Of a stretch of DNA of 64,000 nucleotides, positions 47,042 through 54,672 are shown piece by piece. Source of the stretch: Agromyces sp. LHK192 (GTDB lineage Bacteria; Actinomycetota; Actinomycetes; Actinomycetales; Microbacteriaceae); the NCBI RefSeq assembly GCF_004006235.1, contig NZ_CP034753.1, positions 1,550,001-1,614,000 of the forward strand. Direction: 5' to 3'. A program made the translations under genes and the position numbers. The notes under the pieces were generated by a model. That model worked only from the letters and a program-made list of their open reading frames with translations, ran no database searches and was not told the DNA's origin. The stretch's first letter is position 1; each line of letters begins with the position of its first letter.

Positions 47042-48040
47042 GTGGAAATCGACCTCACCGTGCTTCGCATGATGGAGCGCGAGAAGGACATCCCGTTCGA
47101 CGAACTGGTGCAGATCATCGAGCAGGCCATCCTGATGGCGTACCTCAAGCACACCAACCCGGCGCAGCACGGTCACGCGAACCCGAACGGGGCGCGTGCC
47201 CACCTCGACCGCAAGACCGGCCACGTCTCGGTGTTCGTCCCCGAACTCGACGAAGAGGGCGAAGTCATCGGCGAGGTCGAGGACAGCCCGAGCGACTTCG
47301 GCCGCATCGCGGCGTTCGCCGCCAAGCAGGTCATCAACCAGCGCCTGCGCGATCTCGCCGACGACGCGGTGCTCGGCGAGTTCCGGGGCCGTGAGGGCGA
47401 CATCGTCGCCGGCGTCATCCAGCAGGGCCCGAACCCGCGGATGATCCACATCGACCTCGGCACGGTCGAGGCGATCCTGCCGCCCGAGGAACAGGTGCCC
47501 GGCGAGGAGTACCCCCACGGCCAGCGCATCCGCGTCTACGTGACGAGCGTCGCGAAGGGGGCCAAGGGGCCGTCGATCACGGTCTCGCGCACCCACCCGG
47601 CCCTGGTCCGCAAGCTGTTCGCGCTCGAGGTGCCCGAGATCGCGTCGGGGGTCGTCGAGATCGTGTCGCTCGCCCGTGAGGCCGGCCACCGGTCGAAGAT
47701 CGCCGTCCGCGCGAACCAGCCGGGCGTCAACGCCAAGGGCGCGTGCATCGGCGAGCTCGGGCAGCGCGTGCGCGCGGTGACCGCAGAGCTCGGCAACGAG
47801 AAGATCGACATCGTCGACTGGTCGGACGACCTCGCGACGTTCGTCGCCTCGGCCCTGTCGCCGGCGAAGGTCACGAGCGCGTTCGTCATCGACGAGTCGA
47901 TGCGCGCCGTGCGTGCCCTCGTTCCCGACTACCAGCTGTCGCTCGCGATCGGCAAGGAGGGCCAGAACGCCCGACTGGCTGCCAAGCTCACAGGAGCCAA
48001 GATCGACATCCAGCCCGACTCGGTGCTCGACCAGGCCTGA
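47042..48040 (+). CDS. nusA: Transcription termination/antitermination factor NusA
   Basis: A 332-residue RNA polymerase-binding factor controlling pausing, termination and antitermination. N-terminal domain (DLTVLRMMEREKDIPFDELV), an S1 domain around 110-180 (GDIVAGVIQQG...) and two KH domains (ISVSRTHPALVRKLF-like segment, then GEKIDIVDW-like and SLAIGKEGQNARLAAKLTG). GTG 47042 follows AGGAGG. Of normal actinobacterial length, without the C-terminal acidic repeats of E. coli NusA. First gene of nusA-ylxR-infB-rbfA. Confidence 0.97.
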   Translation: MEIDLTVLRMMEREKDIPFDELVQIIEQAILMAYLKHTNPAQHGHANPNGARAHLDRKTGHVSVFVPELDEEGEVIGEVEDSPSDFGRIAAFAAKQVINQRLRDLADDAVLGEFRGREGDIVAGVIQQGPNPRMIHIDLGTVEAILPPEEQVPGEEYPHGQRIRVYVTSVAKGAKGPSITVSRTHPALVRKLFALEVPEIASGVVEIVSLAREAGHRSKIAVRANQPGVNAKGACIGELGQRVRAVTAELGNEKIDIVDWSDDLATFVASALSPAKVTSAFVIDESMRAVRALVPDYQLSLAIGKEGQNARLAAKLTGAKIDIQPDSVLDQA

Positions 48041-48083
48041 GTGCGCGGACGCGGTCCCGACCGGGTCGCGTCGGAGGTGTAGG

Positions 48084-48329
48084 ATGGAACCCGTCAGAAC
48101 GTGCATAGGATGCCGTTCGCGCGCCCCGCGATCCTCGCTCTTGAGGGTCGTCGTCCGAGAATCCCAGCTCATCACCGACGTGTCGGCTGTGCTTCCGGGT
48201 CGAGGTGCGTGGCTGCATCCGACGCTGGAATGCTTCCGGCTCGCCGAGCGGCGACGCGCTTTCGGGCGTGCGCTCCGCACCCGCGGAGAGCTGGACACCA
48301 GTGAAGTAGAGAACAGGCTGATCGGCTGA
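48084..48329 (+). CDS. ylxR: YlxR family RNA-binding protein (DUF448)
   Basis: An 81-residue basic protein; the family signature RTCIGCRSRAPRSSLLRVV is at the start, then GRGAWLHPTLECFRLAERRRAFGRALR. ATG 48084 is preceded by GGAGG and fits the family start. It sits in its usual place between nusA and infB. Family members bind RNA or have been linked to RNase P and nucleoid functions; the role here is unknown. Confidence 0.92.
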   Translation: MEPVRTCIGCRSRAPRSSLLRVVVRESQLITDVSAVLPGRGAWLHPTLECFRLAERRRAFGRALRTRGELDTSEVENRLIG

Positions 48330-48375
48330 TGGATCACTCATGAGCGGCTCGAAATGAGTCCCGTCCACCAATGAC

Positions 48376-48403
48376 GTCTGCCCCTGTCCGGGTGCAGACC
48401 CGG
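48376..48403 (+). promoter_or_regulatory. Two mutually exclusive hairpins in the infB leader
   Basis: Hairpin A pairs GTCTGCCCC (48376-48384) with GGGTGCAGAC (48390-48399, one bulged T). Hairpin B pairs CCGGGT (48388-48393) with ACCCGG (48398-48403). They share bases, so only one can form at a time, and hairpin B ends only three bases before the AGGAG ribosome site. Confidence 0.35.
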
Positions 48404-48415
48404 AACAGGAGAGTT

Positions 48416-48721
48416 GTGGCTGCGAAACCACGCGTACACGAGATCGCGAGCGAGATCGGGGTCGACACCAAGGTCGCCCTCGAGAAGCTCAAGCAGATGG
48501 GCGAATACGTCAAGGGCCCGTCGTCCTCGATCGAACCCCCCGTCGCCCGCCGGCTGAAGGCCGCGCTCGAGGCCGACGGCGCTGCGAAGGCGGCGGCCCC
48601 GGCCGCTGCGCCCGCGGCGAAGCCGGCGCGCCCCGGCGCGCCCAAGCCGGGCCCCAAGCCCGCGCCCACGGCGCCCCTGCCGAGGAGGCGCCCGCGGCAC
48701 CCGTCGCCGACGCCCCGATGA
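48416..48721 (+). pseudogene. infB: infB 5' segment (IF2 N-terminal domain), frame broken
   Basis: The first part of translation initiation factor IF2. GTG 48416 follows AGGAG; the IF2_N domain is clear ([20 protein letters not shown], then KQMGEYVKG, residues about 6-40). The frame then runs through the Ala/Pro linker and, near CCCC at 48674-48677, moves out of register with the rest of IF2. It ends at TGA 48719-48721. Adding one C to that run gives an unbroken IF2 reading ([17 protein letters not shown]). Either a sequencing error in a homopolymer or a true mutation; see the next entry. Confidence 0.75.
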
Positions 48722-51225
48722 CCGTCGCCGAGCGCCAGGCGCAGGCCGAGAAGGCGCAGGCCGAGAAGGCTGCCGAGAAGGCCGAGGCCGAGAAGTCTGC
48801 CGCGGCCCCCGCGCAGCCGGCCTCCGACGCGGCCAAGCCCGCGGCGGGCGGCCCGAAGCCCGGCGCCCCGCGCCCCGCCGGCGGTCCCGCCGGCGGCCCG
48901 AAGCCCGGCGCCCCGCGCCCGGGAAACAACCCGTTCTCGAGCTCGCAGGGCATGGGCCAGCGTCCGGCGCAGCCCCGCCCGGGCAACAACCCGTTCTCGA
49001 GCTCGCAGGGCATGGGCCAGCGACCCAGCCCCGGCAACATCCCGCGCCCGCAGGCGCCGCGTCCGGGTGCCCCGCGTCCGGGTGCGCCGCGCCCCGGCGC
49101 CCCGCGCCCCGGTGGCTTCCGTCCCGGCGCGCCCGGCGGTGCAGGCCGTCCCGGCGGTCCCGGTCGTCCCGGCGGCGCCGGTGCCGGCGCGGGTGCCGGT
49201 GGCTTCCGTCCCGGCGGCGCAGGCGGTCCCGGCGGCTTCAGCGGCCCGCGTCCCGCGGGCGGCGGCGGCCGTGGTCGCGGCCCCGGCGGCGGCACGGCCG
49301 GCGCGTTCGGCCGCGGTGGCGGCAAGTCGAAGGCCCGCAAGTCGAAGCGGACGAAGCGGCAGGAATTCGAGATGCGGGAGGCTCCGTCGCTCGGCGGCGT
49401 GAGCGTGCCCCGCGGCGACGGCAACACGGTCATCCGACTGCGTCGCGGCGCCTCGATCTCGGACTTCGCCGACAAGATCGATGCGAACCCCGGTTCGCTC
49501 GTCACGGTGCTCTTCCACCTCGGTGAGATGGCCACTGCGACCGAGTCGCTCGACGAGGCCACCTTCGAGGTGCTCGGCGCCGAGCTCGGCTACAAGATCC
49601 AGGTCGTCTCGCCCGAGGACGAGGACAAGGAGCTCCTCGAGGGCTTCGACATCGACCTCGATGCCGAGCTGGAGGACGAGGGCGACGACGTGCTCGAGCA
49701 GCGTCCGCCGGTCGTGACCGTCATGGGTCACGTCGACCACGGTAAGACGCGACTGCTCGACGCGATCCGCAACGCGAACGTCATCGCTGGCGAGGCCGGC
49801 GGCATCACGCAGCACATCGGTGCCTACCAGGTGCACACGGAGCACGAGGGCATCGACCGCGCGATCACCTTCATCGACACCCCCGGTCACGAGGCGTTCA
49901 CCGCCATGCGTGCCCGTGGTGCCGAGGTGACCGACATCGCGATCCTCGTGGTCGCGGCCGACGACGGCATCATGCCGCAGACGATCGAGGCGCTGAACCA
50001 CGCCCAGTCGGCGAACGTGCCGATCGTGGTCGCGGTGAACAAGATCGACAAGCCCGACGCGAACCCGGCGAAGGTGCGCCAGCAGCTCACCGAGTTCGGG
50101 CTCGTCGCGGAGGAGTACGGCGGCGACGTCATGTTCGTCGACGTCTCGGCCCGCGAGAACATCGGCATCCAGGACCTGCTCGACGCGGTCCTGCTGACCG
50201 CCGACGCCGGGCTCGACCTGCGTGCGAACCCGAACAAGGCCGCGCGCGGTGTCGCGATCGAGGCGAAGCTCGACAAGGGCCGCGGCGCCGTCGCGACCGT
50301 GCTCATCCAGTCGGGCACGCTCAAGGTCGGCGACGCGATCGTCGCGGGAACGGCCTACGGCCGTGTTCGTGCCATGGCCGACGAGAACGGCGACCCGGTG
50401 CTGGCCGCGACCCCGTCGCGCCCCGTGCAGGTCCAGGGCCTCTCGAGCGTTCCGCGCGCCGGTGACACGTTCCTCGTCACCGACGAGGACCGCACCGCCC
50501 GCCAGATCGCCGAGAAGCGCGAAGCCGCCGAGCGCAACGCCCAGCTGGCCAAGGCCCGCAAGCGGATCTCGCTCGAGGACTTCACGCGTGCGCTCGAAGA
50601 GGGCAAGGTCGAGGCGCTCAACCTCATCATCAAGGGCGACGTGTCGGGTGCCGTGGAGGCGCTCGAGGAGTCCCTGATGAAGATCGAGGTCGACGACTCG
50701 GTGCAGCTGCGCATCCTCCACCGCGGTGTCGGCGCCGTGACCGAGAGCGACATCGACCTGGCGACGATCGACAACGCGATCGTCATCGGGTTCAACGTCC
50801 GCCCCGACGTCAAGGCGCGCGAGCGTGCCGCCCGCGAGGGCGTGGACGTGCGCTTCTACAACGTCATCTACAACGCGATCGACGACATCGAGGCTTCGCT
50901 CAAGGGCATGCTCAAGCCCGAGTTCGAAGAGGTGCAGTCGGGTGTCGCCGAGATCCGCGAGGTGTTCCGCTCCTCGAAGTTCGGCAACATCGCCGGTGTC
51001 ATCGTCCGGTCGGGCACGATCACGCGCAACGCGAAGGCCCGGGTCATCCGCGACGGCGTCGTCATCGCCGACAACCTGGCCATCGAGTCGCTGCGTCGGT
51101 TCAAGGACGACGTCACCGAGGTCCGTACGGACTTCGAGTGCGGTATCGGCCTCGGCAAGTACAACGACATCCAGGTCGGCGACGAGATCGAGACGATCGA
51201 GATGCGCGAGAAGCCTCGCGTCTGA
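48718..51225 (+). CDS. infB: Translation initiation factor IF2, main body
   Basis: The GTPase that brings initiator tRNA to the 30S ribosome. ATG 48718 overlaps the stop of the 5' segment (ATGA) but is probably an internal codon of the intact gene. A charged Ala/Glu/Lys stretch, a Pro/Gly/Arg-rich linker with repeats, and a basic block ([14 protein letters not shown]) precede the second N-domain and the G domain: [16 protein letters not shown] and [10 protein letters not shown]. Domains II-IV follow with normal IF2 sequence to the end. The 835 residues contain everything needed for the shorter IF2 forms. If the break is real, reinitiation at this ATG could give a working short IF2. Confidence 0.92.
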   Translation: MTVAERQAQAEKAQAEKAAEKAEAEKSAAAPAQPASDAAKPAAGGPKPGAPRPAGGPAGGPKPGAPRPGNNPFSSSQGMGQRPAQPRPGNNPFSSSQGMGQRPSPGNIPRPQAPRPGAPRPGAPRPGAPRPGGFRPGAPGGAGRPGGPGRPGGAGAGAGAGGFRPGGAGGPGGFSGPRPAGGGGRGRGPGGGTAGAFGRGGGKSKARKSKRTKRQEFEMREAPSLGGVSVPRGDGNTVIRLRRGASISDFADKIDANPGSLVTVLFHLGEMATATESLDEATFEVLGAELGYKIQVVSPEDEDKELLEGFDIDLDAELEDEGDDVLEQRPPVVTVMGHVDHGKTRLLDAIRNANVIAGEAGGITQHIGAYQVHTEHEGIDRAITFIDTPGHEAFTAMRARGAEVTDIAILVVAADDGIMPQTIEALNHAQSANVPIVVAVNKIDKPDANPAKVRQQLTEFGLVAEEYGGDVMFVDVSARENIGIQDLLDAVLLTADAGLDLRANPNKAARGVAIEAKLDKGRGAVATVLIQSGTLKVGDAIVAGTAYGRVRAMADENGDPVLAATPSRPVQVQGLSSVPRAGDTFLVTDEDRTARQIAEKREAAERNAQLAKARKRISLEDFTRALEEGKVEALNLIIKGDVSGAVEALEESLMKIEVDDSVQLRILHRGVGAVTESDIDLATIDNAIVIGFNVRPDVKARERAAREGVDVRFYNVIYNAIDDIEASLKGMLKPEFEEVQSGVAEIREVFRSSKFGNIAGVIVRSGTITRNAKARVIRDGVVIADNLAIESLRRFKDDVTEVRTDFECGIGLGKYNDIQVGDEIETIEMREKPRV
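48916..49022 (+). repeat. Tandem 60-bp duplication in the IF2 linker
   Basis: Bases 48916-48962 recur at 48976-49022 with one difference (A/C at 48924/48984), a 60-bp period encoding [16 protein letters not shown] twice. Such duplications in the flexible IF2 linker are length-variable. Confidence 0.85.
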
Positions 51226-51231
51226 GTACCC

Positions 51232-51263
51232 GACGGGGGCGGCGCAACGTCGCCGCCCCCGTC
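51232..51263 (+). terminator. Terminator after infB
   Basis: GACGGGGGCGGCG (51232-51244) pairs perfectly with CGCCGCCCCCGTC (51251-51263) around the loop CAACGT. It stands between infB and rbfA, so rbfA may depend on read-through or a promoter not seen. Confidence 0.75.
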
Positions 51264-51290
51264 CTCGACCTTCCGAAGGGGTGATCCGCC

Positions 51291-51797
51291 ATGGCTGATC
51301 CGCAGCGGGCCAGGAAACTGGCCGACCGCATCAAGGAGATCGTCGCGCGACGCCTCGACAAGGGCCTGCGCGACCCTCGACTCGGCTTCGTGACGATCAC
51401 CGACGTCCGGGTGACCGGCGACCTGCAGCATGCGACGGTGTTCTACACCGTGTACGGCACCGAGGAGGAGCGCCGCGACTCGGCGGCGGCCCTTCGCGCG
51501 GCGACCGGGATGCTCCGCAGCGAGGTCGGGCGCAACATCACGGCTCGGCTCACCCCGACGCTCGAGTTCATCCTCGACGCGATCCCCGAGAACGCGGAGC
51601 ACATCTCGGCGCTGCTGCGCGAGGCTCGCGCGCGCGACGAGGAGACCGAGGCGCTCGCGTCGACGGCCGAGTACGCCGGCGACGCCGACCCGTACGTCAA
51701 GCCGCGTGAGCTCGACGACGAGGACGACGACTGGGACGAGTTCGACGACGAGGCATCCGACCTCGCCGACGACGCGGAGGCCGGCGGCTCGCGCTGA
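51291..51797 (+). CDS. rbfA: 30S ribosome-binding factor A
   Basis: A 168-residue KH-like factor for 16S rRNA 5'-end maturation. Family segments RARKLADRIKEIVARRL, RDPRLGFVTITDVRVTGDLQ and HATVFYTVYG are present, then the LTPTLEFILD helix. The last 50 residues form an acidic tail (DDEDDDWDEFDDEASD), longer than in many homologues. ATG 51291 follows GAAGGGG. Confidence 0.95.
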   Translation: MADPQRARKLADRIKEIVARRLDKGLRDPRLGFVTITDVRVTGDLQHATVFYTVYGTEEERRDSAAALRAATGMLRSEVGRNITARLTPTLEFILDAIPENAEHISALLREARARDEETEALASTAEYAGDADPYVKPRELDDEDDDWDEFDDEASDLADDAEAGGSR

Positions 51798-51804
51798 GCC
51801 GCAC

Positions 51805-51829
51805 TGGATCGCATCGGCGGTCCGATCCA
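51805..51829. terminator. Short stem-loop between rbfA and the LysR gene
   Basis: TGGATCG (51805-51811) pairs with CGATCCA (51823-51829), 11-base loop, between convergent genes. Confidence 0.4.
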
Positions 51830-51853
51830 CCCCTGCCCTGAGCTCGCTCGGAA

Positions 51854-52771
51854 TCAGCCGGGCAGCCCGAGCAGGGCCGGCCGCACCTCCTCGATCCGTC
51901 GTCGCATGGCGGCGATGAACGCGAGGACGACCGGCTGGCGCAGGGCCTCCGGGCGACTCACGAGCCAGTAGGGCAGTCGTGCCTCGACCTCGTCGGGGAA
52001 GAGCCGCACGAGGTCGTCGTGGCGGTCGGCGAGGAACGCCGGGAGCAGTCCGATGCCGGCGCCCGCGCGCGTCGCGTCGACGTGCACGTACACGTTGGTG
52101 CTCGCGACGGAGTCGGCCATCTGCGGGATCGCGTTCCTCGCGTCGTCCAGTGCGTCGACCTGCAGCATCGACTCGATGAAGTAGATCAGCGGATGCTCCG
52201 CCAGGTGCGCCGGGGTGTCGGGCCGCCCGTGCCGCTCGAGGTACGACGGACTGGCGTAGGTGCCCAGCACGTAGTCGGCGAGGTGGGTCGCCTCCGCGCG
52301 GTGCACGTGCGGCCGCCCGACGACGACCTCGAGGTCGACGCCGACGCGCTGCTGCGCCGCCCGCCGTGTCGCCGCGACGATCTCGAGCGACACCTGCGGG
52401 TGCTCGTCGCGCACGGCGACGAGGGCGGGCGCCGCGATGAACCCGCTGAAGCCGTCGGTCGCCGACAGCCGCACCGTCCCCGCGAGTGCCGCGGAGGCGG
52501 GGTCGAGCGCACGCATCGCCTGTTCGATGCCCTCGGCGGCGCGGAGCGCGTGCTCGCCGAGCGCCGTCAGCACCCACCCGGACGCCCCGCGCGAGAGGAC
52601 GCGGCCGCCGAGCGCCGCCTCCAGGGCCTCGATCCGCCTGGCCACAGTGGTGTGGTTCAGCCCGAGTTCTGCGGCAGCCGAGGTGTACCGGCCGGCGCGC
52701 GCGACCGCGAGCAGCACGAGCAGGTCGTCGGGACTGGGGGTCGGCCTCGGCGCTGAGATCACGTTCTGCAT
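51854..52771 (-). CDS. LysR-family transcriptional regulator
   Basis: A 305-residue regulator. The winged helix-turn-helix is at about 15-75 (LLVLLAVARAGRYTSAAAELGLNHTTVARRIEALEAALGGRV), followed by the linker helix and a substrate-binding-like effector domain. The TTVARRIEALE form of the recognition helix is typical of a LysR subgroup. Its target is not obvious: the next gene upstream, mutY, is on the same strand and the downstream neighbour is rbfA. No T-N11-A-type site was identified with confidence in the 73-base gap before it. Confidence 0.9.
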   Translation of the reverse strand: MQNVISAPRPTPSPDDLLVLLAVARAGRYTSAAAELGLNHTTVARRIEALEAALGGRVLSRGASGWVLTALGEHALRAAEGIEQAMRALDPASAALAGTVRLSATDGFSGFIAAPALVAVRDEHPQVSLEIVAATRRAAQQRVGVDLEVVVGRPHVHRAEATHLADYVLGTYASPSYLERHGRPDTPAHLAEHPLIYFIESMLQVDALDDARNAIPQMADSVASTNVYVHVDATRAGAGIGLLPAFLADRHDDLVRLFPDEVEARLPYWLVSRPEALRQPVVLAFIAAMRRRIEEVRPALLGLPG

Positions 52772-52844
52772 GATGGCACAGCACGCGCGGGTCGGTGACG
52801 TCGGCGGCGCCGCGGCCGGCGCATTGCCCCGCGCCGCCCGCGCG

Positions 52845-53729
52845 TCAGTCCGGGAGTCGGTATCCGTCAGGCTCGGCGGTGGCCAGGCCGTCGGCGACGA
52901 GGGTCGCCAGCACTCGGTCGATCCGGTCGCCGTCGCCGTCGAGCGTCGAGAGTTCGGTGCGTGCGACCGGTCGGTGCGCGGCGCGCAGTTCGCGCATGAT
53001 CCGGCCGCGCAGCTGGCGGTCCGAGCCCTCGAACCGGGCCTGAGCGCGCCGCCGCGGACCCGTGTGCGCCGGGTACCCGGCGGCGCGCCACGCGCAGAGC
53101 GATGCGACGGGGCATTCCCCGCAGCGGGGAGCGCGTGCGGTGCAGACCGTCGCCCCGAGCTCCATCGCGCCCGCGTTGAACGCGTGGGCCGCCTTCCGGT
53201 CGCGGGGGAGGAGCGCCTCCATCGCGGGAAGGTCGCGCGCCGTCGAGGGCGGCGGTGCGACCGCGTCGCCGTCGATCGCGCGGGCGATGACGCGCCGCGT
53301 GTTCGTGTCGACGACGGGATGCCGGTCGCCGAACGCGAACGCCGCCACCGCGCGCGCCGTGTACGGCCCGACGCCCTTCAGCGCGAGCAGGTCTTCGAGG
53401 TCGCGGGGCACCTCGCCGCCGTGACGTTCCACGAGTTCGGATGCCGCGGCGTGGAGCCAGAGGGCTCGGCGGGGGTAGCCCAACCGCTCCCAGGCGCGGA
53501 GCGCCTCGGACGCCGGCTCCGAGGCGAGGTCGGCCGGGGTGGGCCACCGGGCGATCCAGGCCTCCCAGTACGGGACGACCCGTGCCGCCTGGGTCTGCTG
53601 CAGCATGAACTCGCTCACCAGCACCGCCCAGGGTGAGATCTCCGCCGCCCGCCAGGGCAGGGGACGCGCGGCATCCGCGAACCACGAGGCGACGGCCGAT
53701 GCGAACGGGGAGGCGGTCGCGTCGGGCAT
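52845..53729 (-). CDS. mutY: A/G-specific adenine glycosylase MutY
   Basis: A 294-residue base-excision repair glycosylase that removes adenine opposite 8-oxoguanine. Catalytic Glu in SEFMLQQTQ, the helix-hairpin-helix LLALKGVGPYTARAVAAFAFG followed by VDTN with the catalytic Asp, and the iron-sulfur cluster C-x6-C-x2-C-x5-C (CTARAPRCGECPVASLC). The C-terminal NUDIX-like domain that reads 8-oxoG in E. coli MutY is missing; a short winged-helix-like end takes its place, as in many actinobacterial forms. Leaderless-type promoter. Confidence 0.93.
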   Translation of the reverse strand: MPDATASPFASAVASWFADAARPLPWRAAEISPWAVLVSEFMLQQTQAARVVPYWEAWIARWPTPADLASEPASEALRAWERLGYPRRALWLHAAASELVERHGGEVPRDLEDLLALKGVGPYTARAVAAFAFGDRHPVVDTNTRRVIARAIDGDAVAPPPSTARDLPAMEALLPRDRKAAHAFNAGAMELGATVCTARAPRCGECPVASLCAWRAAGYPAHTGPRRRAQARFEGSDRQLRGRIMRELRAAHRPVARTELSTLDGDGDRIDRVLATLVADGLATAEPDGYRLPD

Positions 53730-53735
53730 CCCTCA

Positions 53736-53741
53736 AGGGTA
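53736..53741 (-). promoter_or_regulatory. -10 box, leaderless layout (mutY)
   Basis: TACCCT on the minus strand, six bases before the mutY ATG. Confidence 0.55.
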
Positions 53742-53799
53742 CGGGCGCTCCGGAGCAGGCGGGCGCCGCGGGGTGCGGGCGCTCCGCGGGTGCGGCCGG

Positions 53800-53805
53800 T
53801 AGCCT
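53800..53805 (+). promoter_or_regulatory. -10 box, leaderless layout (P-loop kinase)
   Basis: TAGCCT, six bases before ATG 53812. With the mutY box it forms a divergent promoter pair. Confidence 0.55.
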
Positions 53806-53811
53806 CGGAGG

Positions 53812-54408
53812 ATGCGACTCGTCACGACGCCGAGGGTCACCGCTCTACGGGGCCTCGCCGACGCGCTGGCGCCGCGCGTCGGCCGCGGACGGATGATCGT
53901 GGCCGTCGACGGCCCGTTGCGAAGCGGCAAGTCGGCGTTCGCCGACGACCTGCGAGACGTGTTCGAGGAGGCCGGTCGTACGGTGTTCCGGGCGCGGATG
54001 GAGGACTTCCACCGGTCGCGCGAGGCCCAGGCCGCGTTCGGTGCGGACACCCCGGAGCGGTACTACCGGTACGGCTTCGATGAGTCGGCGTTGCGGCGGG
54101 TGCTCGTCGAGCCGTTCCGTATGGGCGGATCGACGGCGTTCGTCACCCGCGTGTTCGATCCGGTGCGCGACGCCTGGGTCGAGCCGAAGTGGCGCAGCGG
54201 CCCCGAGGACGCGATCCTGCTGATCGACGGTCGATTCGTGCTGCGCGAGCGGCTCGCCGAACTCTGGGACGTCGGCCTCGCGATCGAGGGGGAACCGACG
54301 GATGCCGCCGATCGGATCGCGTATGCCGCACGCGATCCGCGTTCCATCGCCACCGCGACGGTCGACCTCCGTGACCCCCTGCGACCTGTCGTGGCCTACA
54401 GCGACTGA
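53812..54408 (+). CDS. Uridine kinase-like P-loop NTPase
   Basis: A 198-residue P-loop kinase-like protein. Walker A is VDGPLRSGKSAFADDL (about 32-47), followed by RARMEDFHRSRE, which resembles the uridine kinase/phosphoribulokinase substrate loop (DDFY in true Udk), and YYRYGFDESALRRVLVEPF. LLIDGRFVLRERLAELWDV matches the family FEGVF.H...L segment. The substrate is not predictable; uridine kinase-like is the family call only. It precedes the large surface-protein gene but a hairpin separates them. Confidence 0.78.
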   Translation: MRLVTTPRVTALRGLADALAPRVGRGRMIVAVDGPLRSGKSAFADDLRDVFEEAGRTVFRARMEDFHRSREAQAAFGADTPERYYRYGFDESALRRVLVEPFRMGGSTAFVTRVFDPVRDAWVEPKWRSGPEDAILLIDGRFVLRERLAELWDVGLAIEGEPTDAADRIAYAARDPRSIATATVDLRDPLRPVVAYSD

Positions 54409-54425
54409 TCGGGTTCGTGGTCGGA

Positions 54426-54443
54426 GTCCCCAAAAGTGGGGAC
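54426..54443 (+). terminator. Hairpin after the P-loop kinase gene
   Basis: GTCCCCA (54426-54432) pairs with TGGGGAC (54437-54443), 4-base loop AAAG, followed by AATT. Terminator or operator ahead of the surface-protein gene. Confidence 0.45.
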
Positions 54444-54493
54444 AATTCGGCATCGATGTGGACGAATGGCTGCGGATCGGTCGCGTTCTTCGC

Positions 54494-54499
54494 CATACT
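54494..54499 (+). promoter_or_regulatory. Possible -10 box of the surface-protein gene
   Basis: CATACT in a locally AT-richer patch; it would give a leader of about 170 bases. No good -35. The leader itself shows no clear structure. Confidence 0.3.
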
Positions 54500-54672
54500 G
54501 AGACTCAACTGCCATCCCCATGGCGACCGAACCCCCAAGCCCCACCCCCGAAACGACCCGAAGCGCCGTGCGTTCGCGCGCGTCGCGACCGTGCATGCGG
54601 CGCTCGCCGCCTGCGTGCGTGTCCGCTCGACTCCCGGTTCGGCGCGCCGCCAGGCCCCAGGAGATCAACAGC

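Noticed and set aside
54520..54672. Longer start for the LASTG protein at ATG 54520
   Set aside because: It would add 51 polar residues before an already long signal peptide and has no ribosome site, whereas 54673 follows AGGAG.
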